Notes under the pieces: generated by a model
What the model was told of the DNA's origin: nothing
The model's database searches: none
Seen by the model: only the letters and a program-made list of their open reading frames with translations
Made by a program: the position numbers and the translations under genes
Assembly: GCF_018613065.1 (NCBI RefSeq)
Contig: NZ_JAGGQW010000069.1
Span: 81,430-145,429 of the forward strand
Origin: Bacillus sp. ISL-7
GTDB lineage: Bacteria > Bacillota > Bacilli > Bacillales_B > DSM-18226
Direction: 5' to 3'
DNA length: 64,000 nucleotides
In this document: positions 56,225 through 64,000 of the stretch, piece by piece
How positions within the stretch are numbered: position 1 is the stretch's first letter
Layout of the letters: each line of letters starts with the position of its first letter

Positions 56225-57418
56225 TTATCCTATTTTCTCATCATACTTGCGCTCATCCTGAACAAAGAGGATGCCCAGTTCGTGGTGGTCACCTTCGTAT
56301 AGGGCACGTTGGAGGAAGCGGATCTCTCCATTGGTATCAAGGACCTCTAGCTTGCAGTGCGCACGATTTTTTTGCAGGGCTTCGTAGAACACCTTTTCAT
56401 CACGAACCAACAGTCCATTTGCTTTTGAGATGATTTCACCAACCTGCAGACCCATTTTACTTGCAGGGGACTCAGGGATGACTCCAATAATCATCAGGCC
56501 TTGATTTTTTTTTGAAAAATAAAACGGGAGATTATCATCTTTCATCATTGTCATTAATGTAATCAATTCACGGCCAAGGACAGCCAGAGCCGCTACCACG
56601 ATCGAACTGAGCGGCAACCAATAGCCTGCGACAGAAAGTAATGTAACGAAAACCCCAAGGGCGATTACTCGGCGTCCATGAAGCTCAATGGCAACTTTGG
56701 GCAGCATCCCTTTGACTTTCTGGTGAAAGCCAATTGCAAATGGCACCAGAATTAGTGAGTACTCATGTGATCCCAGATGAAAGACTGGCCACCAATCGAA
56801 TGGAAGTTGCAGTGCATTACCTGGTATAAGTAAGAACAACGGAAGCATCCAGAGGCGCTTTCCTTCATGCAACCCTACGTTTTGACCGCGTTTGCTTTTG
56901 GCAAGTTTAGGTGAGGTCCCCTTTCCGCCATTTTTAAAAATTAGGATTCCTTCTGCAATTAACATCATTCCTAGCACAACGACAACAGAAGGATAAACCT
57001 TGTCACCCAGTGCTTGAAACGACTTCGTAAAGAGCGGGATCGACCAACTATTCTCAGCAATCAATATAATCGCGAAAAAGGCAGCCCCAATTGTATATGC
57101 AGGTGATATCCATCGAACATTTGTTGTCAGTGACCACAAAAACGTAAAGACAGCAATCAGTAGAATTGTTGCAAATGGAACGGCGATGCCTGCCGCAACA
57201 ACAATAATAGAAAGAACCAGTCCGATCAGAACTCCCTGCGGAAATAACTGGCGGAGTTCAAAATAGGCATCATGTGCCCGAATATGAAAGTTTTTTCGCT
57301 CACGCTTCACTCTTGTAACACCTAAAATCCCTGTTAGGAAAACAAGATAGTATAAAACAGGATGAAGAAATAACTTGCCTGTCCCTTTTAGAAGTTCCGC
57401 AAGCCATGTTTCCACCAT
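56225..57418 (-). CDS. minJ: PDZ-domain membrane protein MinJ
   Basis: A 397-residue protein with about eight N-terminal hydrophobic segments and a C-terminal PDZ domain (~300-385) containing GLMIIGVIPESPASKMGLQ and GEIISKANGLLV. In B. subtilis MinJ bridges DivIVA and MinD to place division and is encoded next to ctpB. Gene order here (minJ-ctp-M23-ftsX-ftsE) supports the identity. Confidence 0.88.
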   Translation of the reverse strand: MVETWLAELLKGTGKLFLHPVLYYLVFLTGILGVTRVKRERKNFHIRAHDAYFELRQLFPQGVLIGLVLSIIVVAAGIAVPFATILLIAVFTFLWSLTTNVRWISPAYTIGAAFFAIILIAENSWSIPLFTKSFQALGDKVYPSVVVVLGMMLIAEGILIFKNGGKGTSPKLAKSKRGQNVGLHEGKRLWMLPLFLLIPGNALQLPFDWWPVFHLGSHEYSLILVPFAIGFHQKVKGMLPKVAIELHGRRVIALGVFVTLLSVAGYWLPLSSIVVAALAVLGRELITLMTMMKDDNLPFYFSKKNQGLMIIGVIPESPASKMGLQVGEIISKANGLLVRDEKVFYEALQKNRAHCKLEVLDTNGEIRFLQRALYEGDHHELGILFVQDERKYDEKIG

Positions 57419-57559
57419 TTCCTGCCACCTGCCTCTATTAATTCTAGTAATTTATCATAAAAAAATCTCTTAAAGATTATTTTACCAAATTAGAACCATA
57501 AAACATATTACTAGTTTTTAGAAAATGGCAAAAATGTTGTAACAGTTACTACCCAAAAA

Positions 57560-57586
57560 GAAAAACAGAGGCTAAAGCCCCTGTTT
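57560..57586 (-). terminator. Terminator of the ctp gene
   Basis: Stem AACAGAGGC/GCCCCTGTT (one mismatch) with a 4-nt loop and T-run on the minus strand. The T-run precedes the minJ start region by ~140 bp. Confidence 0.8.
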
Positions 57587-57587
57587 A

Positions 57588-59042
57588 CTATTTGGTAATT
57601 AATCTCAATGCCGTTTGCAGCTGGAGATCGTTTTTTTCTTTTTTCATTTCAACAATCGCAGCTTCTTCAAGTTTGGCAGCTGTTTTGGGGCCGATTTTTC
57701 CTGTCGGCTTCATGTTAACATGAAGTTGAAAGCCTTTTACGGCCATGGTCGTTTCCTTGCTGAAGTATCCATCCGTCCGACCTGGGGCAAATCCTAAACC
57801 AGCCAACACTTCTTGAGCATTCTTAACCTGCTCATTGTTCATATCCTCTTCCAGTGTCTCTTCCACTTGAATGGGATGGGTGGCGAATATGGCCGGTTGC
57901 TTAACGGCCACATCTGGTTGGATTCCCTTTTTGTGGATCCAATTTCCATCTGGGGTCAGCCATTTAAATAACGTTAACTTGATATTGCTGCCATCCCCCA
58001 TTGGGACAGCTTGTTGAACCGTGCCTTTTCCAAACGTTGTTTCTCCGATGAGCTGGTAACCTGCCGCCTCTTGCAGTGAACCTGCGAGAATTTCCGATGC
58101 GGAGGCACTGCCTTTGTTAACAAGGACAAGCACTGGATAATCCTTTTTCTTCGATAGCGTCGAGAAGTAACGTTTTTTCTTACCGTTTCGCTGTTGGATT
58201 TGGACATACGGCTTATCCTTTGGTACAAATTCTTTTAAAATCTCACCAACACTATCCAGAAGGCCGCCAGGGTTTCCACGTACATCAATAATTAACCCTT
58301 TAATATCATCGTTTTCGAGGGACGATAATTCCTTTTCAAAATCAGCAGCCGTATCTTCAGAGAAGGAGGTTAATTCAATATAGCCAACCTTTTTGCCATC
58401 CTGCTTCTTAATGGAAGCATGTACGGTCTCAAGTGGAATTTCATCACGTGTGACATCAATGGCTAGTGGATCTTTTAACCCTTTTCTCGCAATCATTAAT
58501 TGAACCCTTGTGCCTTTTTTGCCGCGGATTTTTAGCGTTGCTTTATTCAAGTCAAGTCCTTCCACACTTTTTCCATTCACCTTTAATATTTGATCATTCG
58601 GCTTGATGCCTGCTTTTTCAGCGGGGGAATTTTTGAAAGGTGAGACAATCACAATTTTCCCATCGACCATTCCAACTTCGGCTCCAATCCCTTCGAATGA
58701 GGATTCCAAAGTTTGTGTGAATTGTTTGGCTGTTTCCTTGTCCATATAGACGGAATACGGATCCTTTAAGACTGAAAGCATCCCTTGGATCGCACCCTCT
58801 ACTAATTTATCCTGATCCACTTTTTCAACATACCTGCTTAAAATAAGGTCATAGGCCTGCTCTACTTTTTCAAGATCAGCTGTATTTTCTTCGGAAATTA
58901 TTTGATTATCATTTGGTGATTGCGCTAACTGAAGCTTCTTGTTTCCGATTTTATGATCTATTAACTGCATTCCTGCATATGTGCCCCCCGCTCCTGTCAG
59001 AAGCGAACCCGTCATCAACAGGGCAATCCATCTACGATTCAT
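57588..59042 (-). CDS. C-terminal processing protease (S41 family, CtpA/CtpB-type)
   Basis: A 484-residue exported serine protease. A signal-anchor (WIALLMTGSLLTGAGGTYAG) is followed by a PDZ domain with GIGAEVGMVDGKIVIV and SPAEKAGIKPNDQILKVNG, an S41 core with the catalytic Ser in GSASASEILAGSLQ and the Lys in GKGTVQQAV, and a C-terminal peptidoglycan-binding domain (VLAGLGFAPGRTDGYFSKET). In B. subtilis CtpB cleaves SpoIVFA during sporulation. CtpA and CtpB are not separable from sequence; synteny favours ctpB. Confidence 0.95.
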   Translation of the reverse strand: MNRRWIALLMTGSLLTGAGGTYAGMQLIDHKIGNKKLQLAQSPNDNQIISEENTADLEKVEQAYDLILSRYVEKVDQDKLVEGAIQGMLSVLKDPYSVYMDKETAKQFTQTLESSFEGIGAEVGMVDGKIVIVSPFKNSPAEKAGIKPNDQILKVNGKSVEGLDLNKATLKIRGKKGTRVQLMIARKGLKDPLAIDVTRDEIPLETVHASIKKQDGKKVGYIELTSFSEDTAADFEKELSSLENDDIKGLIIDVRGNPGGLLDSVGEILKEFVPKDKPYVQIQQRNGKKKRYFSTLSKKKDYPVLVLVNKGSASASEILAGSLQEAAGYQLIGETTFGKGTVQQAVPMGDGSNIKLTLFKWLTPDGNWIHKKGIQPDVAVKQPAIFATHPIQVEETLEEDMNNEQVKNAQEVLAGLGFAPGRTDGYFSKETTMAVKGFQLHVNMKPTGKIGPKTAAKLEEAAIVEMKKEKNDLQLQTALRLITK

Positions 59043-59153
59043 CCCAATCCTCCTCGAGTTAAAAATGCGTGTCCTATCTATTTTTATAACAAGGCTCCAA
59101 ATTCCTGCCCGATTATTAACTTATATGTTAGGAGTGGACGAGTTATGATTGAA

Positions 59154-59185
59154 TAAAAAAATGGAAGAAGTAAGAACTTCTCCCA
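59154..59185 (-). terminator. Terminator of the M23 gene
   Basis: Stem GGAAGAAGT/ACTTCTCCC (mismatched) with a 4-nt loop and T7 on the minus strand, directly past the M23 stop. Confidence 0.8.
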
Positions 59186-59193
59186 TTCCATTA

Positions 59194-60480
59194 TTATAGC
59201 GGTACAATGCCCGATGGATTGATTGCCGCATGATATTGCCAACGCCCTTTGTATAGTTCAAAGTGTAAGTGCTGACCTCTGGAATCACCCGTGTTACCCA
59301 TAACACCAATTTGTTGTCCTTTTTTCACGGTTGCACCTGCTCCCACCAAACTTCTTCTCATATGTGCGTAAACGGTGGTATACGTTTGACCATTGATGTT
59401 ATGCAAAATATACACTACGTTTCCATAACTTGATGAGTAATGCGAAACATATACTTCCCCATCTGCAGCAGCGACTATTGGTACATTATCGCCCGGTTTT
59501 GCGATGTCAAAACCATAGTGGAATGATCCACCACGGGCTCCAAAGGTCGAAGTAATGACCCCAGGTGCTGGTCTTGTGAAACTACCACTTGACACCTTTG
59601 GTGCAGAAGATGATGCACTGCTTCCACTTGAAGTAGAAGAGGTCCCGCTGCTTCCACTTTTAGATTGATTACTTTTAGCTTGAGCCGCTTCCCTTGCCTG
59701 ACGCTCTCGCTCATTTTGGATTGACCTTTTAATGGCTGCCTCTTGAGCCGCAAGGATTTGCTCTCTCTCCTGCATATCCAGCATACCTTCATGTGCTTCT
59801 TCTTCCTGATCTTTCAGGCTAGCTAATAGTTTTTCTTTTTCTTTCTTTTGTGCACTTAATTGCTGGTTCATATTTTTTAAGTCTACAAGCATCTTCTGGA
59901 GGCTAGCAAGGTTCGTTTCTACTCGCGTTTGTTTCTCGAGAAGTTCCTTTTTGTCGGCCTCATGCTGTTCTAAAATATCCTGGTCCGCCTGCACGATGGT
60001 TGCTACTGCGTTTGCACGATCAATGAAATCATTAAAGCTTGTGGATCCCATTATCACATCCAAATAACTAACCATTCCACCATTCTCTTGGTAACTGCGG
60101 GCCCGTTCCTTCAAAAGCACATTACGCTTTTGAATTCGCTCCTTGATGACTTTTGTTTCAGCTTGGAGTTTAGCCACTTCGGCCTTCGTATTTTTAATCT
60201 TCTCAGTTTTATCATTTATTTTGTCAGTTGTATCATCAATCGCAAAGTCAAGGCGTTTCTTTTCACTCTTTACATCTGCCTGCTGACTTTGTAATGTTTT
60301 AATCTTATCGTTTGCTGAATTTATATCGGCTTTTATATTGGAACGCTGGTCCTGAATTTTAGTTTGTTCACCTTTCAATCCGGAAATCGATTCGGCTTCT
60401 GTTTTAACTGTTACTCCGCCAAAAATTGTTCCCAGCCCGACCGTCGTTGCAACGGCAATAGTAATTACTGATTTCTTCAT
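59194..60480 (-). CDS. EnvC-type murein hydrolase with M23 domain
   Basis: A 428-residue exported protein. After a signal peptide (to about TVKTEA) comes a long coiled coil (~25-255; repeated KIKTLQSQQADVKSEKKRLD-type heptads), a Ser-rich linker (SGSSGTSSTSSGSSASSS), and a LytM/M23 domain with zinc ligands in FHYGFDIA and HLHFELYKG plus VYAHMRR. All ligands are present, so it should be an active endopeptidase, unlike E. coli EnvC. It is just upstream of ftsX in the reverse direction of synteny, fitting FtsEX-controlled activation. Confidence 0.92.
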   Translation of the reverse strand: MKKSVITIAVATTVGLGTIFGGVTVKTEAESISGLKGEQTKIQDQRSNIKADINSANDKIKTLQSQQADVKSEKKRLDFAIDDTTDKINDKTEKIKNTKAEVAKLQAETKVIKERIQKRNVLLKERARSYQENGGMVSYLDVIMGSTSFNDFIDRANAVATIVQADQDILEQHEADKKELLEKQTRVETNLASLQKMLVDLKNMNQQLSAQKKEKEKLLASLKDQEEEAHEGMLDMQEREQILAAQEAAIKRSIQNERERQAREAAQAKSNQSKSGSSGTSSTSSGSSASSSAPKVSSGSFTRPAPGVITSTFGARGGSFHYGFDIAKPGDNVPIVAAADGEVYVSHYSSSYGNVVYILHNINGQTYTTVYAHMRRSLVGAGATVKKGQQIGVMGNTGDSRGQHLHFELYKGRWQYHAAINPSGIVPL

Positions 60481-60607
60481 TTCCGATTTTTCCTCCCATT
60501 ATCTCTATGTACAGGTTGAATCGTTCTTTATCTTTGTGTGAACGAATGTTGTTGTGTACGAAACTTTTGATGGTTCTCATGCTTTTATTCTAGTAATCTT
60601 ATCGTTC

Positions 60608-60647
60608 ATAATAAATCAGGAAGGACATGAAGACTGCCCTTCCTGAT
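60608..60647 (-). terminator. Terminator of ftsEX
   Basis: Perfect 10-bp stem ATCAGGAAGG/CCTTCCTGAT then TTTATTAT on the minus strand, about 30 bp past the ftsX stop. Confidence 0.75.
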
Positions 60648-60678
60648 CTAATCAAATGCACTGCTCTCGCTTATCTAG

Positions 60679-61572
60679 TTAAACCTTTAAGAATTTTCTT
60701 ACGGACATCAAACTGCCCCAAACGCCGATTAATGCGCCCATTAAAATCAAAATGCCAGAAACCTGATAGACAAACGGATCAAACGGCAAGATTTTGATAA
60801 AAGTCCCCTCTAGCTTAGGGCCAATGTAATCATAGGCACGATAATAGGCAATCGCAATCAGGATAATGGGCAGAATGGACCCAAGAAAACCGAGCCACAA
60901 TCCTTCCAAAAAGAACGGCCAGCGAATAAACGTATTCGTTGCTCCTACTAATCTCATAATCTTAATTTCTCTACGTCTTGCAATAATCGTAATTTTAATC
61001 GTATTAGAGATTAAGAAAATGGCAGTAAAGAATAAGCCGATAATTAAAACAACTCCGACGTTGCGGCTCGCTTTAATAAACTTAAATAATTTTTCTACCT
61101 TGCCTTGGCCATACTTTACCTTGGCAACATAATTGGATTGTTTGATTTGATTAGCAACTTCCATCGTATCTGTTGGTTTTTTCGTTTTTACGATAAATAC
61201 ATCGTTTAAAGGATTATCTTGTTCAAAAAGTTTAAAGGATTTTCCTTCCTCACCAAGACTGCTTACTAAATTATCTAGTTCATTCTTTTTAGAAGAGAAA
61301 GTCACACTTTTTACTTCAGGCATTCTTTCAATCTCAGTTTTTAAGGTTTGCTGATCTTTTGGGGTTGCAGCAACATCGATGTGAACGCGAATTTGCACAT
61401 CATCTTCAATGGTTTGTGCTACTCTGTTAAGATTCATCATAATAACGAAAAAGACTCCAACTAAAATCAAGGTAACGGTAACAGCACTAACGGATGCAAA
61501 AGTCATCCAGCCATTTCTGCTAATATTTTTAAAACTATCTCGAGCGTGACGGCCAATTGTTCTAATTTTCAT
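60679..61572 (-). CDS. ftsX: Cell-division ABC transporter permease FtsX
   Basis: A ~297-residue protein with four membrane helices and an extracytoplasmic domain (~50-170) between the first and second. N-terminus MKIRTIGRHARDSFKNISRN is typical of Gram-positive FtsX; the FtsX core IMRLVGATNTFIRWPFFLEG is present. With FtsE it activates peptidoglycan hydrolases (CwlO in B. subtilis). The ATG overlaps the ftsE stop region by 11 bp; GAGGTG lies 9 bp upstream. Confidence 0.97.
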   Translation of the reverse strand: MKIRTIGRHARDSFKNISRNGWMTFASVSAVTVTLILVGVFFVIMMNLNRVAQTIEDDVQIRVHIDVAATPKDQQTLKTEIERMPEVKSVTFSSKKNELDNLVSSLGEEGKSFKLFEQDNPLNDVFIVKTKKPTDTMEVANQIKQSNYVAKVKYGQGKVEKLFKFIKASRNVGVVLIIGLFFTAIFLISNTIKITIIARRREIKIMRLVGATNTFIRWPFFLEGLWLGFLGSILPIILIAIAYYRAYDYIGPKLEGTFIKILPFDPFVYQVSGILILMGALIGVWGSLMSVRKFLKV

Positions 61573-62248
61573 AACCGTATTCACCTCTTTCATCATCTCG
61601 TACTATTTTTCCGCCTTCAATGGCAATAACACGATGCTGCAATGCATTAACAATCTCCCGGTTATGTGTTGCCATAACAATAGTGGTTCCTCGTGCATTA
61701 ATTTCTTCAAAAATCTTCATAATTTCCCATGATGTTTCCGGGTCAAGGTTTCCAGTCGGCTCATCCGCAATGACCACTTTCGGTGAATTGACAATCGAGC
61801 GGGCAATAGAAACACGCTGTTGCTCACCACCAGAAAGCTCTGTTGGCAGCATTTTTGTCTTATGCTTTAAATTTACAAGATCGAGAACTTCCATCACTCT
61901 TTTTTTAATGACTTTCGGCTGCGCTTCAATAACTTCTAAGGCAAAAGCTACATTTTCATAGACTGTTAACCGTGGTAACAGCTTGAAATCCTGAAAGACA
62001 ACGCCAAGATTCCGGCGGAAAATGGGTACCTTTTTCATCTTTAATTTTGCGAGGTTGACACCATTCATTGTGATGGTCCCTGAAGTCGGAACTTCCTCAC
62101 GATACATCATTTTAATGAATGTCGATTTTCCAGCTCCACTTGGTCCAACGACATAGACAAATTCGCCCTGGTTTATCCGGACGTCTATTCCATTTATGGC
62201 GGAAACCCCATTCGGGTACTTTTTATATACATCTTGTAGTTCTATCAT
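61562..62248 (-). CDS. ftsE: Cell-division ABC transporter ATPase FtsE
   Basis: A ~228-residue ABC ATPase: Walker A GPSGAGKSTFIKM, Q-loop VFQDFKLLPRLTV, signature LSGGEQQRVSIA, Walker B VIADEPTGNLDPE, switch MATHNREIV. The N-terminus MIELQDVYKKYPNGV is typical of FtsE. The start follows AAAGGTGATAAAA; a GTG three codons earlier overlaps the RBS. It drives conformational change in FtsX. Confidence 0.97.
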   Translation of the reverse strand: MIELQDVYKKYPNGVSAINGIDVRINQGEFVYVVGPSGAGKSTFIKMMYREEVPTSGTITMNGVNLAKLKMKKVPIFRRNLGVVFQDFKLLPRLTVYENVAFALEVIEAQPKVIKKRVMEVLDLVNLKHKTKMLPTELSGGEQQRVSIARSIVNSPKVVIADEPTGNLDPETSWEIMKIFEEINARGTTIVMATHNREIVNALQHRVIAIEGGKIVRDDERGEYGYEN

Positions 62249-62360
62249 TTTTATCACCTTTATTTAAAGACTTCTCGAATGGCGATTCGACAATAATCTT
62301 TATTTATTTGCAAAATGGACTAGGATAACAAAAAATATGTGCATAATTTCGCATATTCCT

Positions 62361-62369
62361 ATTATAACA
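62361..62369 (-). promoter_or_regulatory. Extended -10 promoter of ftsEX
   Basis: Minus strand TGTTATAAT, a perfect extended -10, about 110 bp upstream of ftsE. The -35 is not clear. Confidence 0.5.
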
Positions 62370-62453
62370 TCATAAATTGCTAAAAAAAGCGGCAAAAATA
62401 TTACAGTTTCTTTTCAAAGAATTACAAAACCCGACAAAGTTTGCGTTTTAGGC

Positions 62454-62490
62454 AAAAAAAAACGCTCTATCTTTTCAAATAGAACGTTTT
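62454..62490 (-). terminator. Terminator of cccB
   Basis: Stem ACGCTCTAT/ATAGAACGT (one G-U) with T9 on the minus strand, just past the stop. Confidence 0.88.
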
Positions 62491-62498
62491 TGTAACTT

Positions 62499-62831
62499 TT
62501 ATTTTTTAGCTGCTAGCCATTCAGCAACTTGATTCGCGTCATCGCCGCTAACAACGTTTGCCGGCATTTGACCTTTACCATTTTTTATAATACCTAAAAT
62601 GTCGTCCTTAGAGTACTTTGAGCCAACCTTTGTTAAGTTTGGTCCCATACCACCCGTAAGATCACCGCCATGACAGCCAGAACATTTTTGGTCGAAAATC
62701 TTTGCTCCAGCATCACTGGTAACAGTGTCCGTTCCCTTGTCCGTTCCCTTGTCGTCATTGCCGCCTCCGCAGGCTGCAAGTCCCATAACTAATGCTGTTC
62801 CCATTAACAATGTAAGTAGCTTCTTCTTCAT
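62499..62831 (-). CDS. cccB: Cytochrome c551 lipoprotein
   Basis: A 110-residue exported c-type cytochrome. Lipoprotein signal [20 protein letters not shown] ends at C21, followed by a Gly/Asp/Thr linker, then the heme motif CSGCH ([10 protein letters not shown]) and the Met ligand in GKGQMPANV. In B. subtilis cccB lies next to ftsEX, as here. It is a membrane-tethered electron carrier, likely feeding caa3 oxidase. Confidence 0.95.
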   Translation of the reverse strand: MKKKLLTLLMGTALVMGLAACGGGNDDKGTDKGTDTVTSDAGAKIFDQKCSGCHGGDLTGGMGPNLTKVGSKYSKDDILGIIKNGKGQMPANVVSGDDANQVAEWLAAKK

Positions 62832-62883
62832 TACCTGGATCCCCTCCTGAAAATATTACCATCAATGCACTATTATACCAATC

Positions 62884-63750
62884 CTATTCCCGTTTGAAAC
62901 CCTCTCCCAATACTTCTGCGGCATCCATAACAACTACAAACGCAGATGGATCAAGGGCTTTGACCAATTGTTTCAATTTTGTGAACTCCGTTTGGTCCAC
63001 AACACACATCAGAACTGGCCTTTCATGGTCCGTAAAACCACCATATGCTGATAGTTTTGTCACACCACGGTCAATTTTATTCAAAATTCCTGCACGAACT
63101 TCTTCTTGTTTACTTGTAATGATCATCGCCATTTTTGATCTTCCAAAGCCAACCTGAACAAGGTCAATCGTTTTGCTTGTCACATAAAGGGCTATCAATG
63201 CATACAATCCCTTCTCGATATCAAACACGATGGCAGCAGTGAGCACGATTAATCCATCGATTAGGACCACACAACGCCCCAGTGTAAAACCTGTATATTT
63301 ATTAATAATCTGCGCGGCGAGGTCGGTCCCGCCGGTGGATGCCTTCCCCCTAAAAACAATGCCCAGACCAAGCCCCACGCCTATTCCCCCAAACAAAGCC
63401 CCGAGTAGAGCATCATTGGTCCATGGCTCTAAATTTTTGGTAAAAAAAACAATGAACGGTAAAAAAATCGTTCCCACTAGCGTTTTGACGCCAAATTGTT
63501 TCCCTAAAAACACGATACCAGCAATGAACAAGGGTATATTAAATGCCCACTGTACATAGGCTGGTTCCCACCCCAGCACCGTTTTTAGAATCGTGCTGAT
63601 ACCGCTAACTCCACCAGAAGCCACTTGGTTCGGGAGTAGGAAAACGTTAAATGTCAGACCAATAATCGCCGCTCCAATCAGAACAAATAGATAATCTATC
63701 GCAATTCTCATTTTTGGATAGGTCAGTGTAAGATTACTTAAAATATTCAT
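62884..63750 (-). CDS. yvjA: YitT-family membrane protein (YvjA-like)
   Basis: A ~288-residue protein with five to six membrane helices (DUF161, with conserved GGVSGISTIL and KASTGGTDLAAQII) and a C-terminal soluble DUF2179 domain (SKMAMIITSKQEEVRAGILN). Function unknown; DUF2179 is thought to bind a small ligand. The start is MNILSNLTLTYPKM, behind GAGGAG; an ATG eight codons upstream lies over that RBS. Next to cccB as in B. subtilis yvjA. Confidence 0.88.
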   Translation of the reverse strand: MNILSNLTLTYPKMRIAIDYLFVLIGAAIIGLTFNVFLLPNQVASGGVSGISTILKTVLGWEPAYVQWAFNIPLFIAGIVFLGKQFGVKTLVGTIFLPFIVFFTKNLEPWTNDALLGALFGGIGVGLGLGIVFRGKASTGGTDLAAQIINKYTGFTLGRCVVLIDGLIVLTAAIVFDIEKGLYALIALYVTSKTIDLVQVGFGRSKMAMIITSKQEEVRAGILNKIDRGVTKLSAYGGFTDHERPVLMCVVDQTEFTKLKQLVKALDPSAFVVVMDAAEVLGEGFKRE

Positions 63751-63821
63751 AAATCTATTCTCCTCAAAATTCATTCTTTAACCGAAGGCTATGTTAATGG
63801 TCATTGTTAATTTTGTACCAC

Positions 63822-63868
63822 TGTTGATTGGAGCTGAAGGCGCGAGACTCCTGCGGGATTACGGTGAG
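63822..63868. repeat. Fragment of a dispersed Bacillus repeat
   Basis: TTGGAGCTGAAGGCGCGAGA followed by CTCCTGCGGGATTACGGTGAG is a word set I recall from an abundant Bacillaceae intergenic repeat (GGAGCGGAAGG...GAGACTCCTGCGGG). Only one end is present; the sequence changes at about 63869. Confidence 0.55.
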
Positions 63869-64000
63869 GGCACTGAAAAAGTCCCTTGTTTTATAGCAGT
63901 TGTAGGTTGATTTTATTAACTCTTCAACTGCTTTTTATTTTATAATTGTGGTAATAAAACATTTTAGGTGGTATACAAATGATTTCCTTTCAAGATTCAT
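63869..64000 (+). mobile_element. Possible left end of an insertion sequence, truncated by the window
   Basis: At 63869 the text changes to GGGCACTGAAAAAGTCCC, followed by a hairpin (GCAGTTG/CAACTGC with T-run, 63896-63932) and, at 63986 after AGGTGG, a new ATG reading MISFQ.... The pattern of a repeat interrupted, a terminal-like sequence, a hairpin shielding the gene and a new frame suits an IS left end, but too little is seen to name it. Confidence 0.35.

Noticed and set aside
56098..56433. Plus-strand 111-codon frame over the minJ 3' end
   Set aside because: It spans the minJ terminator and is antisense to the PDZ domain; no RBS.

Overview
The window comes from a low-GC, endospore-forming Firmicute of the Bacillaceae, probably a Neobacillus- or Mesobacillus-like relative of Bacillus. 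This rests on gene order shared with B. subtilis (nudix-rapZ, trxB, hisZGDBHAFI, yvoF-ppaX-yvoD-lgt-hprK, csbA-uvrB-uvrA, minJ-ctp-ftsX-ftsE-cccB), on CotF-like coat proteins, and on strong AGGAGG-type ribosome binding sites. Most genes lie on the minus strand. There are no rRNA or tRNA genes, no CRISPR array and no intact prophage.

Layout. 1-4.1 kb holds the 5' part of rapZ, a nudix hydrolase, trxB and a TPR/HTH protein. 4.3-10.9 kb is a complete eight-gene histidine operon. 11.5-19.4 kb holds a large exported 2',3'-cyclic nucleotide phosphodiesterase/5'-nucleotidase, then yvoF, ppaX, yvoD, lgt and hprK. 19.8-27.3 kb has membrane/stress genes, uvrA, uvrB and csbA. 27.4-31.1 kb has a sodium:solute symporter pair and an unusual pair made of a membrane polyferredoxin and an exported Met/His/Asp-repeat protein. 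31.3-38.8 kb is a metal island: csoR-copZ-copA, a zinc/cadmium CDF exporter, cadC-cadA, a truncated Tat-signal reading frame and tatA. 39-41.3 kb is an amino-acid ABC transporter on the plus strand. 41.6-45.2 kb is the cytochrome bd locus, including the 33-residue subunit CydS, and ctaG. 45.4-50.8 kb is a cell-envelope module (response regulator, kinase, deacetylase, DedA, glycosyltransferase, PAP2). 51-56 kb is accessory (TetR, drug-type ABC exporter, two coat proteins, FMN reductase). 56.2-63.8 kb is the conserved division and cell-wall block.

The most unusual signals are outside the ordinary genes. Three intergenic arrays carry short motifs every 20-21 bp (two helical turns): five TTTTGTA-type sites at 4.2 kb, nine CCGCC-type sites at 11.1 kb and six at 21.8 kb. 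A fourth array at 41.4 kb has five copies of a 52-bp palindromic unit (about five turns). cadA has an in-frame TGA exactly where the first cysteine of its N-terminal metal-binding CxxC should be. A 13-bp palindrome (GGTGTCAGGCACC) occurs four times in gene-free gaps. The nucleotidase gene has a terminator-like hairpin in its leader. The locus upstream of cydA has an extra small membrane reading frame.

Limits: functions come from motifs and recalled family knowledge only. Start sites were chosen by ribosome binding site. No homology search or folding was run.
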